From CAZPHI01 sp964586425 (GTDB lineage Bacteria > Bacillota > Clostridia > Lachnospirales > Lachnospiraceae): a stretch of 53,059 bases of DNA. The stretch covers positions 1 to 53,059 of the forward strand of contig CAZPHI010000009.1 in the NCBI GenBank assembly GCA_964586425.1, in the 5' to 3' direction. The position numbers and the translations under genes were made by a program. The notes beneath the pieces were generated by a model. That model searched no databases. It was not told where the DNA came from and saw only the letters and a program-made list of their open reading frames with translations. Positions 9,267 through 16,907 of the stretch are shown here, one piece after another. Each line of letters starts with the position of its first letter. Within the stretch, counting starts at the first letter, position 1.

Positions 9267-9968
9267 ACCCTTGCCATATTCTGCAACTATTCTATCAATT
9301 GTTCTTGATGCCTGACTCCTGCTCATAATTTCAACAGGCATCTCTAATGTAAGATTATGAATCGCCACAAGCTTATTAAGATAATTAATCTGCGGTACCG
9401 TAGCCGGCGAATCCTTCTTAGCCGCAAAGTTCAGCTGGCACGCCTTCTCAAAGCCTCTGTCCTCAGGACATATCTCATACATCTTCTGATATATATAATG
9501 CGAACTAAGAGCATCATCAAGTGCCCGATGGCTATTACCCGGATTGACACCGAGATGTTCACATACATTGACAAGATTCTTCTTCTCAAGCTCCGGTAAT
9601 ATTCTCCTTGCCATCTTCAAAGTATCAATTCCCATTTTTGCAAAAGTTAGATTATTGTTAACTGCAGCTTTTTTCACGAAACTGAAATCACATATTACAT
9701 TATGCCCCATTATAGGCATATCCTCGGTAAATGCTATTACTGCCGCTATGATATCACTAATCTTCGGGCTTTTTGCCACCATCTCGTCTGTGATGCCAGT
9801 CAAATCCACTGCTATCTGCTTAATTGGAATCATTGGATTAACTAGCGTACTATATGTATCCGTAATCCTTCCATCAATTATCTTTGCCATTCCAATCTCT
9901 ATAATTCTATCCATCGATGGATTGAGCCCTGTTGTCTCAAGGTCAATAGCTACATAATTATTAATCAT
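9261..9968 (-). CDS. DnaQ-like DEDDh 3'-5' exonuclease
   Basis: 235 residues from the ATG preceded by AGGAAA. Exo I AIDLETTGL (Asp/Glu ligands), Exo II GHNVICDFSFV and Exo III HRALDDALS mark the DEDDh fold, as in DNA polymerase III epsilon and PolC exonuclease domains. The C-terminal 50 residues (PQINYLNKL...SRSQASRTIDRIVAEYGKG) form an extra helical segment like the DUF3072-type tail found on Firmicutes exonucleases. The start lies inside the end of nth (ATGATTAA, 8-base overlap), so translation is coupled to nth; a DNA repair role is plausible. Confidence 0.87.
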   Translation of the reverse strand: MINNYVAIDLETTGLNPSMDRIIEIGMAKIIDGRITDTYSTLVNPMIPIKQIAVDLTGITDEMVAKSPKISDIIAAVIAFTEDMPIMGHNVICDFSFVKKAAVNNNLTFAKMGIDTLKMARRILPELEKKNLVNVCEHLGVNPGNSHRALDDALSSHYIYQKMYEICPEDRGFEKACQLNFAAKKDSPATVPQINYLNKLVAIHNLTLEMPVEIMSRSQASRTIDRIVAEYGKGL

Positions 9969-10608
9969 TTTTTCCTGCCATTTCTGAGTGTTTGCACAAA
10001 TCATTCAAGAAGCAGCTCTCACAATGTGGCTTTCGTGCTATGCAAATCTCTCTTCCATGTGTAATCATCTGTACATTAACTAATATCCAGTGGTCTTTAG
10101 GAATCTTTTTCATAAGATCGAATTCTACCTTCTCCGGATCATCATTATCAGTAAATCCCAGTTTCTTTGATATACGTTTTACATGAGTATCTACAACAAT
10201 GCTCGGAATATGATAGATATTGCCTCGGATTACATTAGCAGTTTTTCGTCCCACTCCAGGCAGTGCCGTCAACTCTTCAAGTGTCTCAGGTACCCGTCCA
10301 TCATACTTTTGTGAAATAATCCCTGCTGTTGCAATAATATTCTTTGCTTTATTATGATAGAAACCTGCCTGCCTTATATCTTCTTCAAATTCTTTAAGCT
10401 CGGCATTCTTATAATCATCTATTGTTTTGTATTTTCTGAATAATTCTTTGGTTATGATATTCACTCGCTGATCTGTACATTGCGCGCTTAACATAGTTGC
10501 GACCAAAAGTTCCCATGTATTGGAATAATCAAGGCTGCAGCGAATATCCGTTGTATAATAATCATCCATACGTTTTAATATCTCAAGTGTTCTCTTTGAA
10601 GCCGCCAT
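9961..10608 (-). CDS. nth: Endonuclease III (DNA glycosylase/AP lyase)
   Basis: 215 residues. Helix-hairpin-helix LPGVGRKTAN contains the catalytic Lys (about 120), VVDTHVKR holds the catalytic Asp (about 138), and the 4Fe-4S cysteines follow C-x6-C-x2-C-x5-C (CIARKPHCESCFLNDLC) near 187-203. It removes oxidised pyrimidines and cuts at abasic sites. The radical SAM gene ends 10 bases upstream and the exonuclease overlaps its 3' end, giving a tight repair-type operon. Confidence 0.97.
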   Translation of the reverse strand: MAASKRTLEILKRMDDYYTTDIRCSLDYSNTWELLVATMLSAQCTDQRVNIITKELFRKYKTIDDYKNAELKEFEEDIRQAGFYHNKAKNIIATAGIISQKYDGRVPETLEELTALPGVGRKTANVIRGNIYHIPSIVVDTHVKRISKKLGFTDNDDPEKVEFDLMKKIPKDHWILVNVQMITHGREICIARKPHCESCFLNDLCKHSEMAGKND

Positions 10609-10618
10609 ATTACCTCCA

Positions 10619-12391
10619 TTATAATATCTGTACCGAAATTACTGTTGCCGATGCATCATAATTAAGTGGATCTCTATCATCGTAATTAAAAAGCACATAC
10701 GCAATCTTAGCATCCTTTGTTTCGCGATCATAATTCTTAAGACTATATCTTCCATCGGGCAGACCTGCTATTATGTCAAGCACCTCTATATCAAATGGCT
10801 CTATATGTCTGCCACTTCCGTCCTTGATTCCACCAGCTCTGTAAAGTGCGCGAATATCATCTTTGTATTCATCTAACTTCATTGCAAATTCTGGTCTGGT
10901 CTTAAGATTTTCCCTAAGGAACAAATCATATAACAGAATCTGACGCATTATATAAGCATCTGCCGGTTCAGTTACATACTTATCAATAAACTCACGAAGA
11001 ATGTTATACCTTGTTATTCTCGTGTGTTTCAAATCAAACAAACCTTCACTTCTGTAATAGTCCGCTAATGCTTCATACATTGCTGCCGGTCTGTCAAAAA
11101 ATCTAAGTAGTCTATCCATTGTATTACTGTACTGTCCGCTGTTATAGTAAAGTTCAACAACTTCCTCAATATCCTTTAGTTTTAGAACATCCTCATAGCC
11201 AAGCCAATCCGTATACAGAACTTCATATGGTGGTTTTGTTGTGAATACAGCGCCATATTCCTTCGCCTTCACTCCCATCTTAGAACCAGAAAGAACCTTC
11301 AAGAATCCCAATTGCAGCTGTTCCGGTCTAAGTCGGTATACATCATCAAATGATTTCATGAATGATGTATAATCTTCATATGGAAGTCCTGCTATCAAAT
11401 CAAGATGCTGATGTACATTATGACCTTCATTAATCTTATTAACAACATATGATACATGTTTGAAATCCATTATTCTATCAATTTCTTTGATAGTATCAGT
11501 ATTAGTTGACTGTACGCCTATCTCTAACTGAACTAATCCTGGTCTTAGCTGCGAAAGCACCTTAATTTCCTCTTCGTTAATCAAATCCGCAGCAATCTCA
11601 AAGTGAAAATTCGTAATTCCATTATCATTATCCCTAAGGAATTCTAACAGCTCCAAGGTCCTTTTGTGATTACAGTTGAATGTTCTGTCCACAAACTTCA
11701 CCTGTGATACCTTATTATCAAGGAATATTTTCAACTCCGCAAATACCAGCTTTGTACTTCTGAATCTAACTGATTTATCAATTGATGATAAGCAGTAGCT
11801 GCATCCATACGGACAGCCTCGGCTGCTTTCATAATATATTATCTTATTCTCAAATTCACTTAAGTCATTATATACAAATGGAATTTCATCCATAGACAAA
11901 AGAGGCATGGGCGCATTGGTTACAATCGTCCCATCCTCTTTCCTAAAGCTTATGCCAAGCATTTTCGCCAATTCTTCATCCGAACCATTGCCTAAGTTAT
12001 ATATCTTAGCAAGCTGATAGAAAGTCTCCTCTCCTTCACCTGTCATTATACCCTTTGCAAAACTCTCTTCTTCAAGGAATTCTCTTCCTCTATATGTTAC
12101 TTCCGGGCCTCCAAGCCATATCGGACAATTAGGTAGAAGTTTTCTTAGTTCCCCCGCTACCTCACATACATACTCAACATTCCATATATATGTTGAAAAT
12201 GCTATGACATCCGGGCGACTTTCATATATATTCCTTACAATATAATCCGTATATTGATTAATAGTAAATTCTATCATATCAACATGTATATCCCTGTCCT
12301 TGCAGTACGCTCTTAAGCTATACACAGCTAAGTTAGAATGAATATACTTTGAATTAATAGCAACAAGTAAAATCTTCTTATTTTCTGTCAT
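10619..12391 (-). CDS. B12-binding-domain radical SAM protein (DUF4080-type)
   Basis: About 590 residues. The N-terminal B12-binding-like domain (about 1-140: ILLVAINSKYIHSNLAVYSL, PIWLGGPEVTY) is followed by a radical SAM core with the 4Fe-4S motif CPYGCSYC near residue 190 and the GESS/beta-strand regions VKFVDRTFN and LVQLEIGVQS. The C-terminal third (about 450-590) fits DUF4080. These proteins are widespread in Clostridia and their substrate is unknown. I placed the start at the ATG overlapping the end of the diguanylate cyclase gene by 14 bases; an upstream ATG in frame is possible. Confidence 0.88.
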   Translation of the reverse strand: MTENKKILLVAINSKYIHSNLAVYSLRAYCKDRDIHVDMIEFTINQYTDYIVRNIYESRPDVIAFSTYIWNVEYVCEVAGELRKLLPNCPIWLGGPEVTYRGREFLEEESFAKGIMTGEGEETFYQLAKIYNLGNGSDEELAKMLGISFRKEDGTIVTNAPMPLLSMDEIPFVYNDLSEFENKIIYYESSRGCPYGCSYCLSSIDKSVRFRSTKLVFAELKIFLDNKVSQVKFVDRTFNCNHKRTLELLEFLRDNDNGITNFHFEIAADLINEEEIKVLSQLRPGLVQLEIGVQSTNTDTIKEIDRIMDFKHVSYVVNKINEGHNVHQHLDLIAGLPYEDYTSFMKSFDDVYRLRPEQLQLGFLKVLSGSKMGVKAKEYGAVFTTKPPYEVLYTDWLGYEDVLKLKDIEEVVELYYNSGQYSNTMDRLLRFFDRPAAMYEALADYYRSEGLFDLKHTRITRYNILREFIDKYVTEPADAYIMRQILLYDLFLRENLKTRPEFAMKLDEYKDDIRALYRAGGIKDGSGRHIEPFDIEVLDIIAGLPDGRYSLKNYDRETKDAKIAYVLFNYDDRDPLNYDASATVISVQIL

Positions 12392-14195
12392 TATCTCTTT
12401 CGCTTTCCTGCACATACTTCAGTTCAATAATCTTAGCTATAATAGTAAGATAAGCGATTTCGCTTGAAGTCCACTTCTTAGCAAACTTACTTTTATTGTA
12501 GAATATATAACCAAATGGTTTCTTAACACCGCCAAGACAATATATAACAGACGCACAAATCTTTGCTTTTATCATCTCAACATACAGCATTGGTGCTTTG
12601 CCTCTTATAGTATTAACATTATCAATAACAAACACATTATTCGCATTGAATATATCATTAAATCTATCTACTTCAAATACTTTTGTATTAATATGTGCAT
12701 CCTGTAATATTCCAAAAATCGCCTTTCGCTCAAAGTTCTCTCCTGTGAATATACTGATATCCTCTAGCGAAAAATTATGACCTATCATCTCACCAATCTC
12801 ATTAATTGTCATATTCCTGTTAATTAGAATGTTCTCCATAAGCTCATTAACAAGCAACGTCTGATTCTCTCTAATCAAATCATATCTATTACTTATAGCC
12901 TCACCTGTACCTGCAACATACTTGCTATGCAACTCGGGAATGTACATAATATATCGATTACGTCCCTTTTCCTTAGCAAGATATAGCATCTTATCAGCAA
13001 GATTGAATACATCATCATAATTCTTGCCATCAATTGGATATGTTGCAGCACCTATTGAGCACGAAATCTCCAAATCATCCTTAATTCCCTTATATGACCA
13101 CTCAACATTCGATCTAATATCCCTAAGAATACTTCTTATCTGATTTCTGTCCTTCATATTCTCAAGGACAATGAACATCTCATCTCCACCAATTCTTCCA
13201 CAAAGTCCATTCTCACCAACTGCCTCTTTAATAATATCTGCAGTTTTCTTCAGCACCTCGTCACCAAAATGATGTCCAAATGTATCATTAACATACTTAA
13301 AATTATCTAAATCTATAATAGCAAAAGTCAAAGACTTAATGCTGCGATTATGCATAAGTCCAACTGTCAGGTCATATATTGCCCTCTTATTGAACAGACC
13401 CGTTCCAGGGTCATACTGATTTATTGCGCCACTCGTTCCAACCATCTGCTTAGTAACCGGATTAATAACTGACAACGTTGCAATAACATGCTGTTTGTTC
13501 TGTCCATCAACAATAGTTTTGCCCTTAACCATACACCATTCCATCTTATCCGGACTATTCGATACTGGTGACATGAGCCTTCCCAGCTTACACTTTAATT
13601 CATATTCAAAAGCACTATTACCTGTGGCAAATGCTTTGCACATATCTTCAAACTTGGATATATATCCAGCATCTATCTCCTCATTATCCAAATTCTGTCG
13701 CTTCCATTGTTCAAGCGAACCATTGTAGAAATCAATCTCCTGATTCCCCATAACAAATATCTTTAATTTATCTGTTGACACATCATACGACATCATCAGA
13801 TATTCCATCAAATTAAAGTATTCCTCTATTGTCTCTGTATTATCCTTCAATACATTAATTTCATTCATAAATGAGGTCAGGTCTTCTAATCCTAATTCAA
13901 TTATACCTTTTCCAGCTATTTTTGCCCCTTTATCATTAAGAAAACCTACATACCATCCGTATTCGCCACGTCCATTAGCCATTCTGAATGTAACTACATT
14001 AAGTATTCCCTGTTTCATCTCTTTTACAGCGTTCTCAAGTCTATGTAAATCATCTGGATACATAACTCTAGCCATTGATGTAGGTAAGTCATCTCCCCAG
14101 AAAGTTCTCAATTTTTCATCTACTTTTTGAATACCCAAATCAGTATCAATAATAGCTGATCCGCTAAATATTCCATGTTCATTATTACGCTCCAT
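12378..14195 (-). CDS. Diguanylate cyclase with N-terminal sensor and C-terminal GAF-like region
   Basis: 605 residues, no membrane helix. The central GGDEF domain (about 265-425) shows DPGTGLFNKRAIY, DLDNFKYVNDTFGHHFGDEVL and active-site loop RIGGDEMF (near 336; GGDEM instead of GGDEF, the last residue is not catalytic). No RxxD inhibitory site is seen five residues before it. The N-terminal 100 residues resemble a PAS fold; residues 440-600 look GAF-like. It should make cyclic-di-GMP in the cytoplasm. The 14-base overlap with the radical SAM gene implies co-transcription. Confidence 0.9.
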   Translation of the reverse strand: MERNNEHGIFSGSAIIDTDLGIQKVDEKLRTFWGDDLPTSMARVMYPDDLHRLENAVKEMKQGILNVVTFRMANGRGEYGWYVGFLNDKGAKIAGKGIIELGLEDLTSFMNEINVLKDNTETIEEYFNLMEYLMMSYDVSTDKLKIFVMGNQEIDFYNGSLEQWKRQNLDNEEIDAGYISKFEDMCKAFATGNSAFEYELKCKLGRLMSPVSNSPDKMEWCMVKGKTIVDGQNKQHVIATLSVINPVTKQMVGTSGAINQYDPGTGLFNKRAIYDLTVGLMHNRSIKSLTFAIIDLDNFKYVNDTFGHHFGDEVLKKTADIIKEAVGENGLCGRIGGDEMFIVLENMKDRNQIRSILRDIRSNVEWSYKGIKDDLEISCSIGAATYPIDGKNYDDVFNLADKMLYLAKEKGRNRYIMYIPELHSKYVAGTGEAISNRYDLIRENQTLLVNELMENILINRNMTINEIGEMIGHNFSLEDISIFTGENFERKAIFGILQDAHINTKVFEVDRFNDIFNANNVFVIDNVNTIRGKAPMLYVEMIKAKICASVIYCLGGVKKPFGYIFYNKSKFAKKWTSSEIAYLTIIAKIIELKYVQESERDNDRK

Positions 14196-14340
14196 GAGTA
14201 CCTCCTAAGTTGATAAATTCCAAAATATTAATTTCAATAATATTATACACATTATACTATATATCGGTGAATTTCACAATACTATATACCCATATATTGC
14301 TTTTGTTAAAATGTTGTTAACATATTTTTTAAAATGGATG

Positions 14341-14369
14341 TTGACTCTGTAGCTTTAATGTGATAAAAT
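14341..14369 (+). promoter_or_regulatory. Sigma-A-type promoter for the tRNA pair
   Basis: -35 TTGACT (14341-14346), 17-base spacer, -10 TAAAAT (14364-14369), about 70 bases upstream of tRNA-Phe. A further TTGACA at 14393-14398 could be a second -35, but its -10 at 17 bases (TTATTT) is poor. Confidence 0.55.
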
Positions 14370-14442
14370 TCAAAAAGTCAATGACACATCAGTTGACATA
14401 CAACTTCTTATATTATTATTTATAATATTATATATAATATAT

Positions 14443-14515
<73 letters not shown>

Positions 14516-14521
14516 CTATAT

Positions 14522-14592
14522 GCGGGTGTAGTTCAGTGGTAGAACACTAGCCTTCCAAGCTAGATATGTGGGTTCGATTCCCATCACCCGCT
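14522..14592 (+). tRNA. tRNA-Gly (TCC)
   Basis: 71 nt cloverleaf: acceptor GCGGGTG/CACCCGC, D-arm AGTTCAGTGGTAGAAC, anticodon stem CTAGC/GCTAG with loop CTTCCAA (anticodon TCC), T-loop GGTTCGATTCC, discriminator T. CCA is not encoded. It lies 6 bases after tRNA-Phe and a T-run follows at once. Confidence 0.97.
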
Positions 14593-14680
14593 TTTTTTAT
14601 GTATTTTTTTATACATCCTATTCACTTTTTATGTATTTTATTTACCTTTTTATGTATTTTATTTACTTTTTATGTTCTAG
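14593..14680 (+). repeat. AT-rich tandem repeat after the tRNAs
   Basis: Three or four copies of a 20-21-base unit CTTTTTATGTATTTTATTTA, starting near 14625, 14646 and 14666 (the last cut short), after a degenerate copy at 14591. The T-run at its start probably ends tRNA transcription. No coding potential. Confidence 0.6.
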
Positions 14681-14756
14681 CGAATCTGTGTTGCATTTTT
14701 TATCAGTATGTAATATACTTTATGTTGTATAGTTTATATTAAAGGAGGGTTATATT

Positions 14757-15551
14757 ACGTTTCACAGAATTTTACTCAAGAAAAAACAACATTTACAAAC
14801 ACAAATTGATTTTCTAAAAAATCTTCTAGGTGAATTTCCACCAAATGAACTTCATTGCATTGCCAATGGCAAATACATCAAATGGTTTAAAACTTCCAAT
14901 GGTGCTTACACCTATCTCCCCAAAAAGGAACACCTGCTTGCTCAAAAACTTGCGCTCAAAAAATACTACACTTGCAAGCTAGATGAGTTACTTTATCAAG
15001 TAGATTTAATTGATAACTATCTGCTTGAATCTAATTCACATCAGAAACATATCAAATACACTTCTTCACAGCTAATTGATTCAAAAGAATTTGGACCACT
15101 TCTCATACCATATTTTAATAATAATTATCCACCTCATGTAACTGAATGGATTAATTCTTGCCCAACATTCTCTCCCCCTCATCCAGAAAATCTAATACAT
15201 AAAACGCTTAGCGGCCACCTTGTACGTTCAAAATCAGAAGTACTAATTGCAAATATGCTTTTTCAAAATAGCATTCCCTACATGTATGAACGACCACTGT
15301 ATCTAGATAGCAATATATTTTTTCCTGATTTCACTATATATGAGCCAGACACTTCTAATATATATTACTGGGAGCACTTTGGATTAATGGATAATATATC
15401 ATATTGTGAAAAAGCCTTTAATAAGCAAAAAGTATATGCTTCACATCAAATAATTCCATCTATCAATCTTATAACAACCTATGAAACCGCTGCACATCCT
15501 ATAGACTCAACCGAAATAGAAGATATCATCTATAAGTACTTCAACAAATAG
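14757..15551 (+). CDS. PD-(D/E)XK-like endonuclease-family orphan protein, non-standard start
   Basis: One open frame of about 264 codons. The family is common as an orphan gene in Lachnospiraceae: N-terminal coiled coil, a WFK...YLPKKE segment, then HKTLSGHLVRSKSE (near 150-161), PDFTIYEP (near 191) and YYWEHFGLMD (near 203). The Glu of SKSE, Asp of PDF and Glu of WEH fit a PD-(D/E)XK nuclease core. AAAGGAGGG at 14741-14749 is an excellent ribosome binding site, but no ATG, GTG or TTG follows: the frame reads ATT (14754) then ACG (14757). I place the start at ACG, where related proteins begin their F-x-R/K-x-L-L-K-K-K. The only internal ATG (15255) would drop two thirds of the protein. Either a rare start codon or a start-codon mutation. 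Confidence 0.65.
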   Translation, partial: TFHRILLKKKQHLQTQIDFLKNLLGEFPPNELHCIANGKYIKWFKTSNGAYTYLPKKEHLLAQKLALKKYYTCKLDELLYQVDLIDNYLLESNSHQKHIKYTSSQLIDSKEFGPLLIPYFNNNYPPHVTEWINSCPTFSPPHPENLIHKTLSGHLVRSKSEVLIANMLFQNSIPYMYERPLYLDSNIFFPDFTIYEPDTSNIYYWEHFGLMDNISYCEKAFNKQKVYASHQIIPSINLITTYETAAHPIDSTEIEDIIYKYFNK

Positions 15552-15566
15552 CTTATGTGTAGTGTT

Positions 15567-15760
15567 GGCTTTGGACGCCGGGGCGACTTTGCACCACCGT
15601 GGCGACTTTGGACNNNNNNNNNNNNNNNNNNNNNNNNNNNNNNNNNNNNNNNNNNNNNNNNNNNNNNNNNNNNNNNNNNNNNNNNNNNNNNNNNNNNNNN
15701 NNNNNNNNNNNNNTACTTTGCACTTCCGGGGCGACTTTGCACCACCATGGCTACTTTGGA
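15567..15760. repeat. GC-rich 18-19-bp direct repeat array interrupted by a gap
   Basis: On both sides of the N run lie direct copies of a unit such as GGCGACTTTGCACCACCGT, alternating with GGCGACTTTGGAC plus GCCGG and, to the right, TACTTTGCACTTCCGG. Copies are contiguous, without spacers. The bases are far more GC-rich than the surroundings. The reverse strand ends in TGTCCAAAG, which could suit a repeated IS21-type element end, but no transposase is visible. Confidence 0.55.
15614..15713. other. Assembly gap (100 N) inside the repeat array
   Basis: Exactly 100 N. Unlike three other gaps, the flanks are not a single 55-base exact copy but members of the 18-19-bp repeat family, so the true content and length are unknown; a longer array or a repeated element may be missing. 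Confidence 0.9.
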
Positions 15761-15782
15761 CATAATTCCTTCATAGAGCTTC

Positions 15783-15944
15783 CAAAAATCCAAACCAAGG
15801 TCTCAACAAGCCTTATATTTTGACGTTTGGATTTTTAAGCAATGATTTGATGTATTATTTCCAAAAAAGAAGTTGATTTGATTGTTTTTTGGATTGTAAT
15901 GTCTTTTATTTCATCCACAAATCCAATTCACTTTCAAATCAACT
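15783..15944. other. Gene-free stretch (15.76-16.06 kb) with two inverted repeats
   Basis: No gene seen between the repeat array and trmD. Arms AAAAATCCAAAC (about 15784-15795) and GTTTGGATTTTT (about 15824-15835) are a perfect 12-bp inverted repeat; AGTTGATTTG (15871-15880) and CAAATCAACT (15935-15944) form a second one. The words TTGGATT and AATCCAA recur throughout up to 16.06 kb. It could fold as RNA or be the remnant of a mobile element; nothing decides this. Confidence 0.45.
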
Positions 15945-16064
15945 TTTTAAAGCTTCTTATTGGATTTTCTAGCTGTTTTTTAGCTTCCTATGTCCAAACA
16001 CCAATCCCGGCAGCTATATTATAACAATGCTTCTTCAAATCCAACTAAATTTTCCCTCTAAACT

Positions 16065-16886
16065 CTATTTATTTTTATCATCTTTATGAGCAGCACAATA
16101 TTTTTCATACAGATCAGGTCTGAATTTCTTTGTTCTTTCGATAGCCTTCTCATGGCGCCATTTTTCTATATTGCCATGATGCCCTGATAATAAGACTTCT
16201 GGAACGGCCTTGCCTTCAAACACCTCTGGCCTTGTATACTGTGGATACTCCAACAAATCATCATGAAAGCTCTCAAATTCAGCTGATACATCATTATTAA
16301 GTACGCCTGGCACAAGCCTTGACACACAGTCAATCATTACCATTGCAGGTAGCTCTCCGCCTGTAAGCACATAATCTCCTATTGATATAAAATCAGTAAC
16401 TATGGATTCCAATGCTCTTTCATCAATTCCTTCATAATGGCCACAAAGAATTATCAAATCATCTTCCTTAGCAAAATCAGAAGCCCACTTCTGATTGAAC
16501 GTATATCCCTGAGGAGTCACATACACAACTCGTGGTTTCTTGCATTCTCCCCCGGCAGCACCTGCGCCCTCGGCAGCGACTGTATCCCCGGCGACGACTG
16601 CACCCCCGGCAGTACCTGCACCTCCGGCAGCACCTGTACCTCCGGCAGCTTTGATTCCAGACACTACATCTTCATATGCGCGGCAAACTGGTTCTGCCTG
16701 CATTAGCATACCTGCGCCACCGCCATACGGATAATCGTCAACTTTGTTATGTTTGTTAGTAGTATAATCTCTTATATCAATGGCCTCAACGTTAATAAGA
16801 CCTTTTTCAATTGCTCTTCCAGTTATGCTTGTTTTCAAGCCATTCATTATCATATCCGGGAAAAGAGTTAACACATGAAAATTCAT
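16065..16886 (-). CDS. trmD: tRNA (guanine-37-N1)-methyltransferase with Gly/Ala repeat insertion
   Basis: 273 residues against about 240 for typical TrmD. It makes m1G37, which prevents frameshifting. N-terminal MNFHVLTLFPDM, YPYGGGAGMLMQAEPV, then after an insertion VYVTPQG, CGHYEGIDER and IGDYVLTGGELPA, the parts of the SAM-binding trefoil knot, and SGHHGNIEKWRHEKA. The surplus lies at residues about 79-114: six copies of a hexapeptide of Ala, Gly, Thr and Val (AAGGTG, AAGGAG, TAGGAV and so on) encoded by an 18-bp GC-rich repeat, just before the first knot strand. All catalytic motifs are kept and the frame is intact. The usual neighbours rimM and rplS are absent; it follows the SGNH-like gene after 21 bases. 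Confidence 0.95.
   Translation of the reverse strand: MNFHVLTLFPDMIMNGLKTSITGRAIEKGLINVEAIDIRDYTTNKHNKVDDYPYGGGAGMLMQAEPVCRAYEDVVSGIKAAGGTGAAGGAGTAGGAVVAGDTVAAEGAGAAGGECKKPRVVYVTPQGYTFNQKWASDFAKEDDLIILCGHYEGIDERALESIVTDFISIGDYVLTGGELPAMVMIDCVSRLVPGVLNNDVSAEFESFHDDLLEYPQYTRPEVFEGKAVPEVLLSGHHGNIEKWRHEKAIERTKKFRPDLYEKYCAAHKDDKNK
16545..16652 (-). repeat. 18-bp tandem repeat inside trmD
   Basis: Six in-frame copies (the last diverging) of a unit close to GCTGCCGGAGGTGCAGGT on the coding strand, far richer in G+C than the flanking gene. It encodes the Gly/Ala-rich insertion and may vary in copy number. Confidence 0.85.
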
Positions 16887-16907
16887 TCTTTATAACCTTT
16901 CGTGATC

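Noticed and set aside
15567..15760. CRISPR-like array
   Set aside because: Units follow each other without unique spacers and no cas genes are near; it is a plain direct repeat array.
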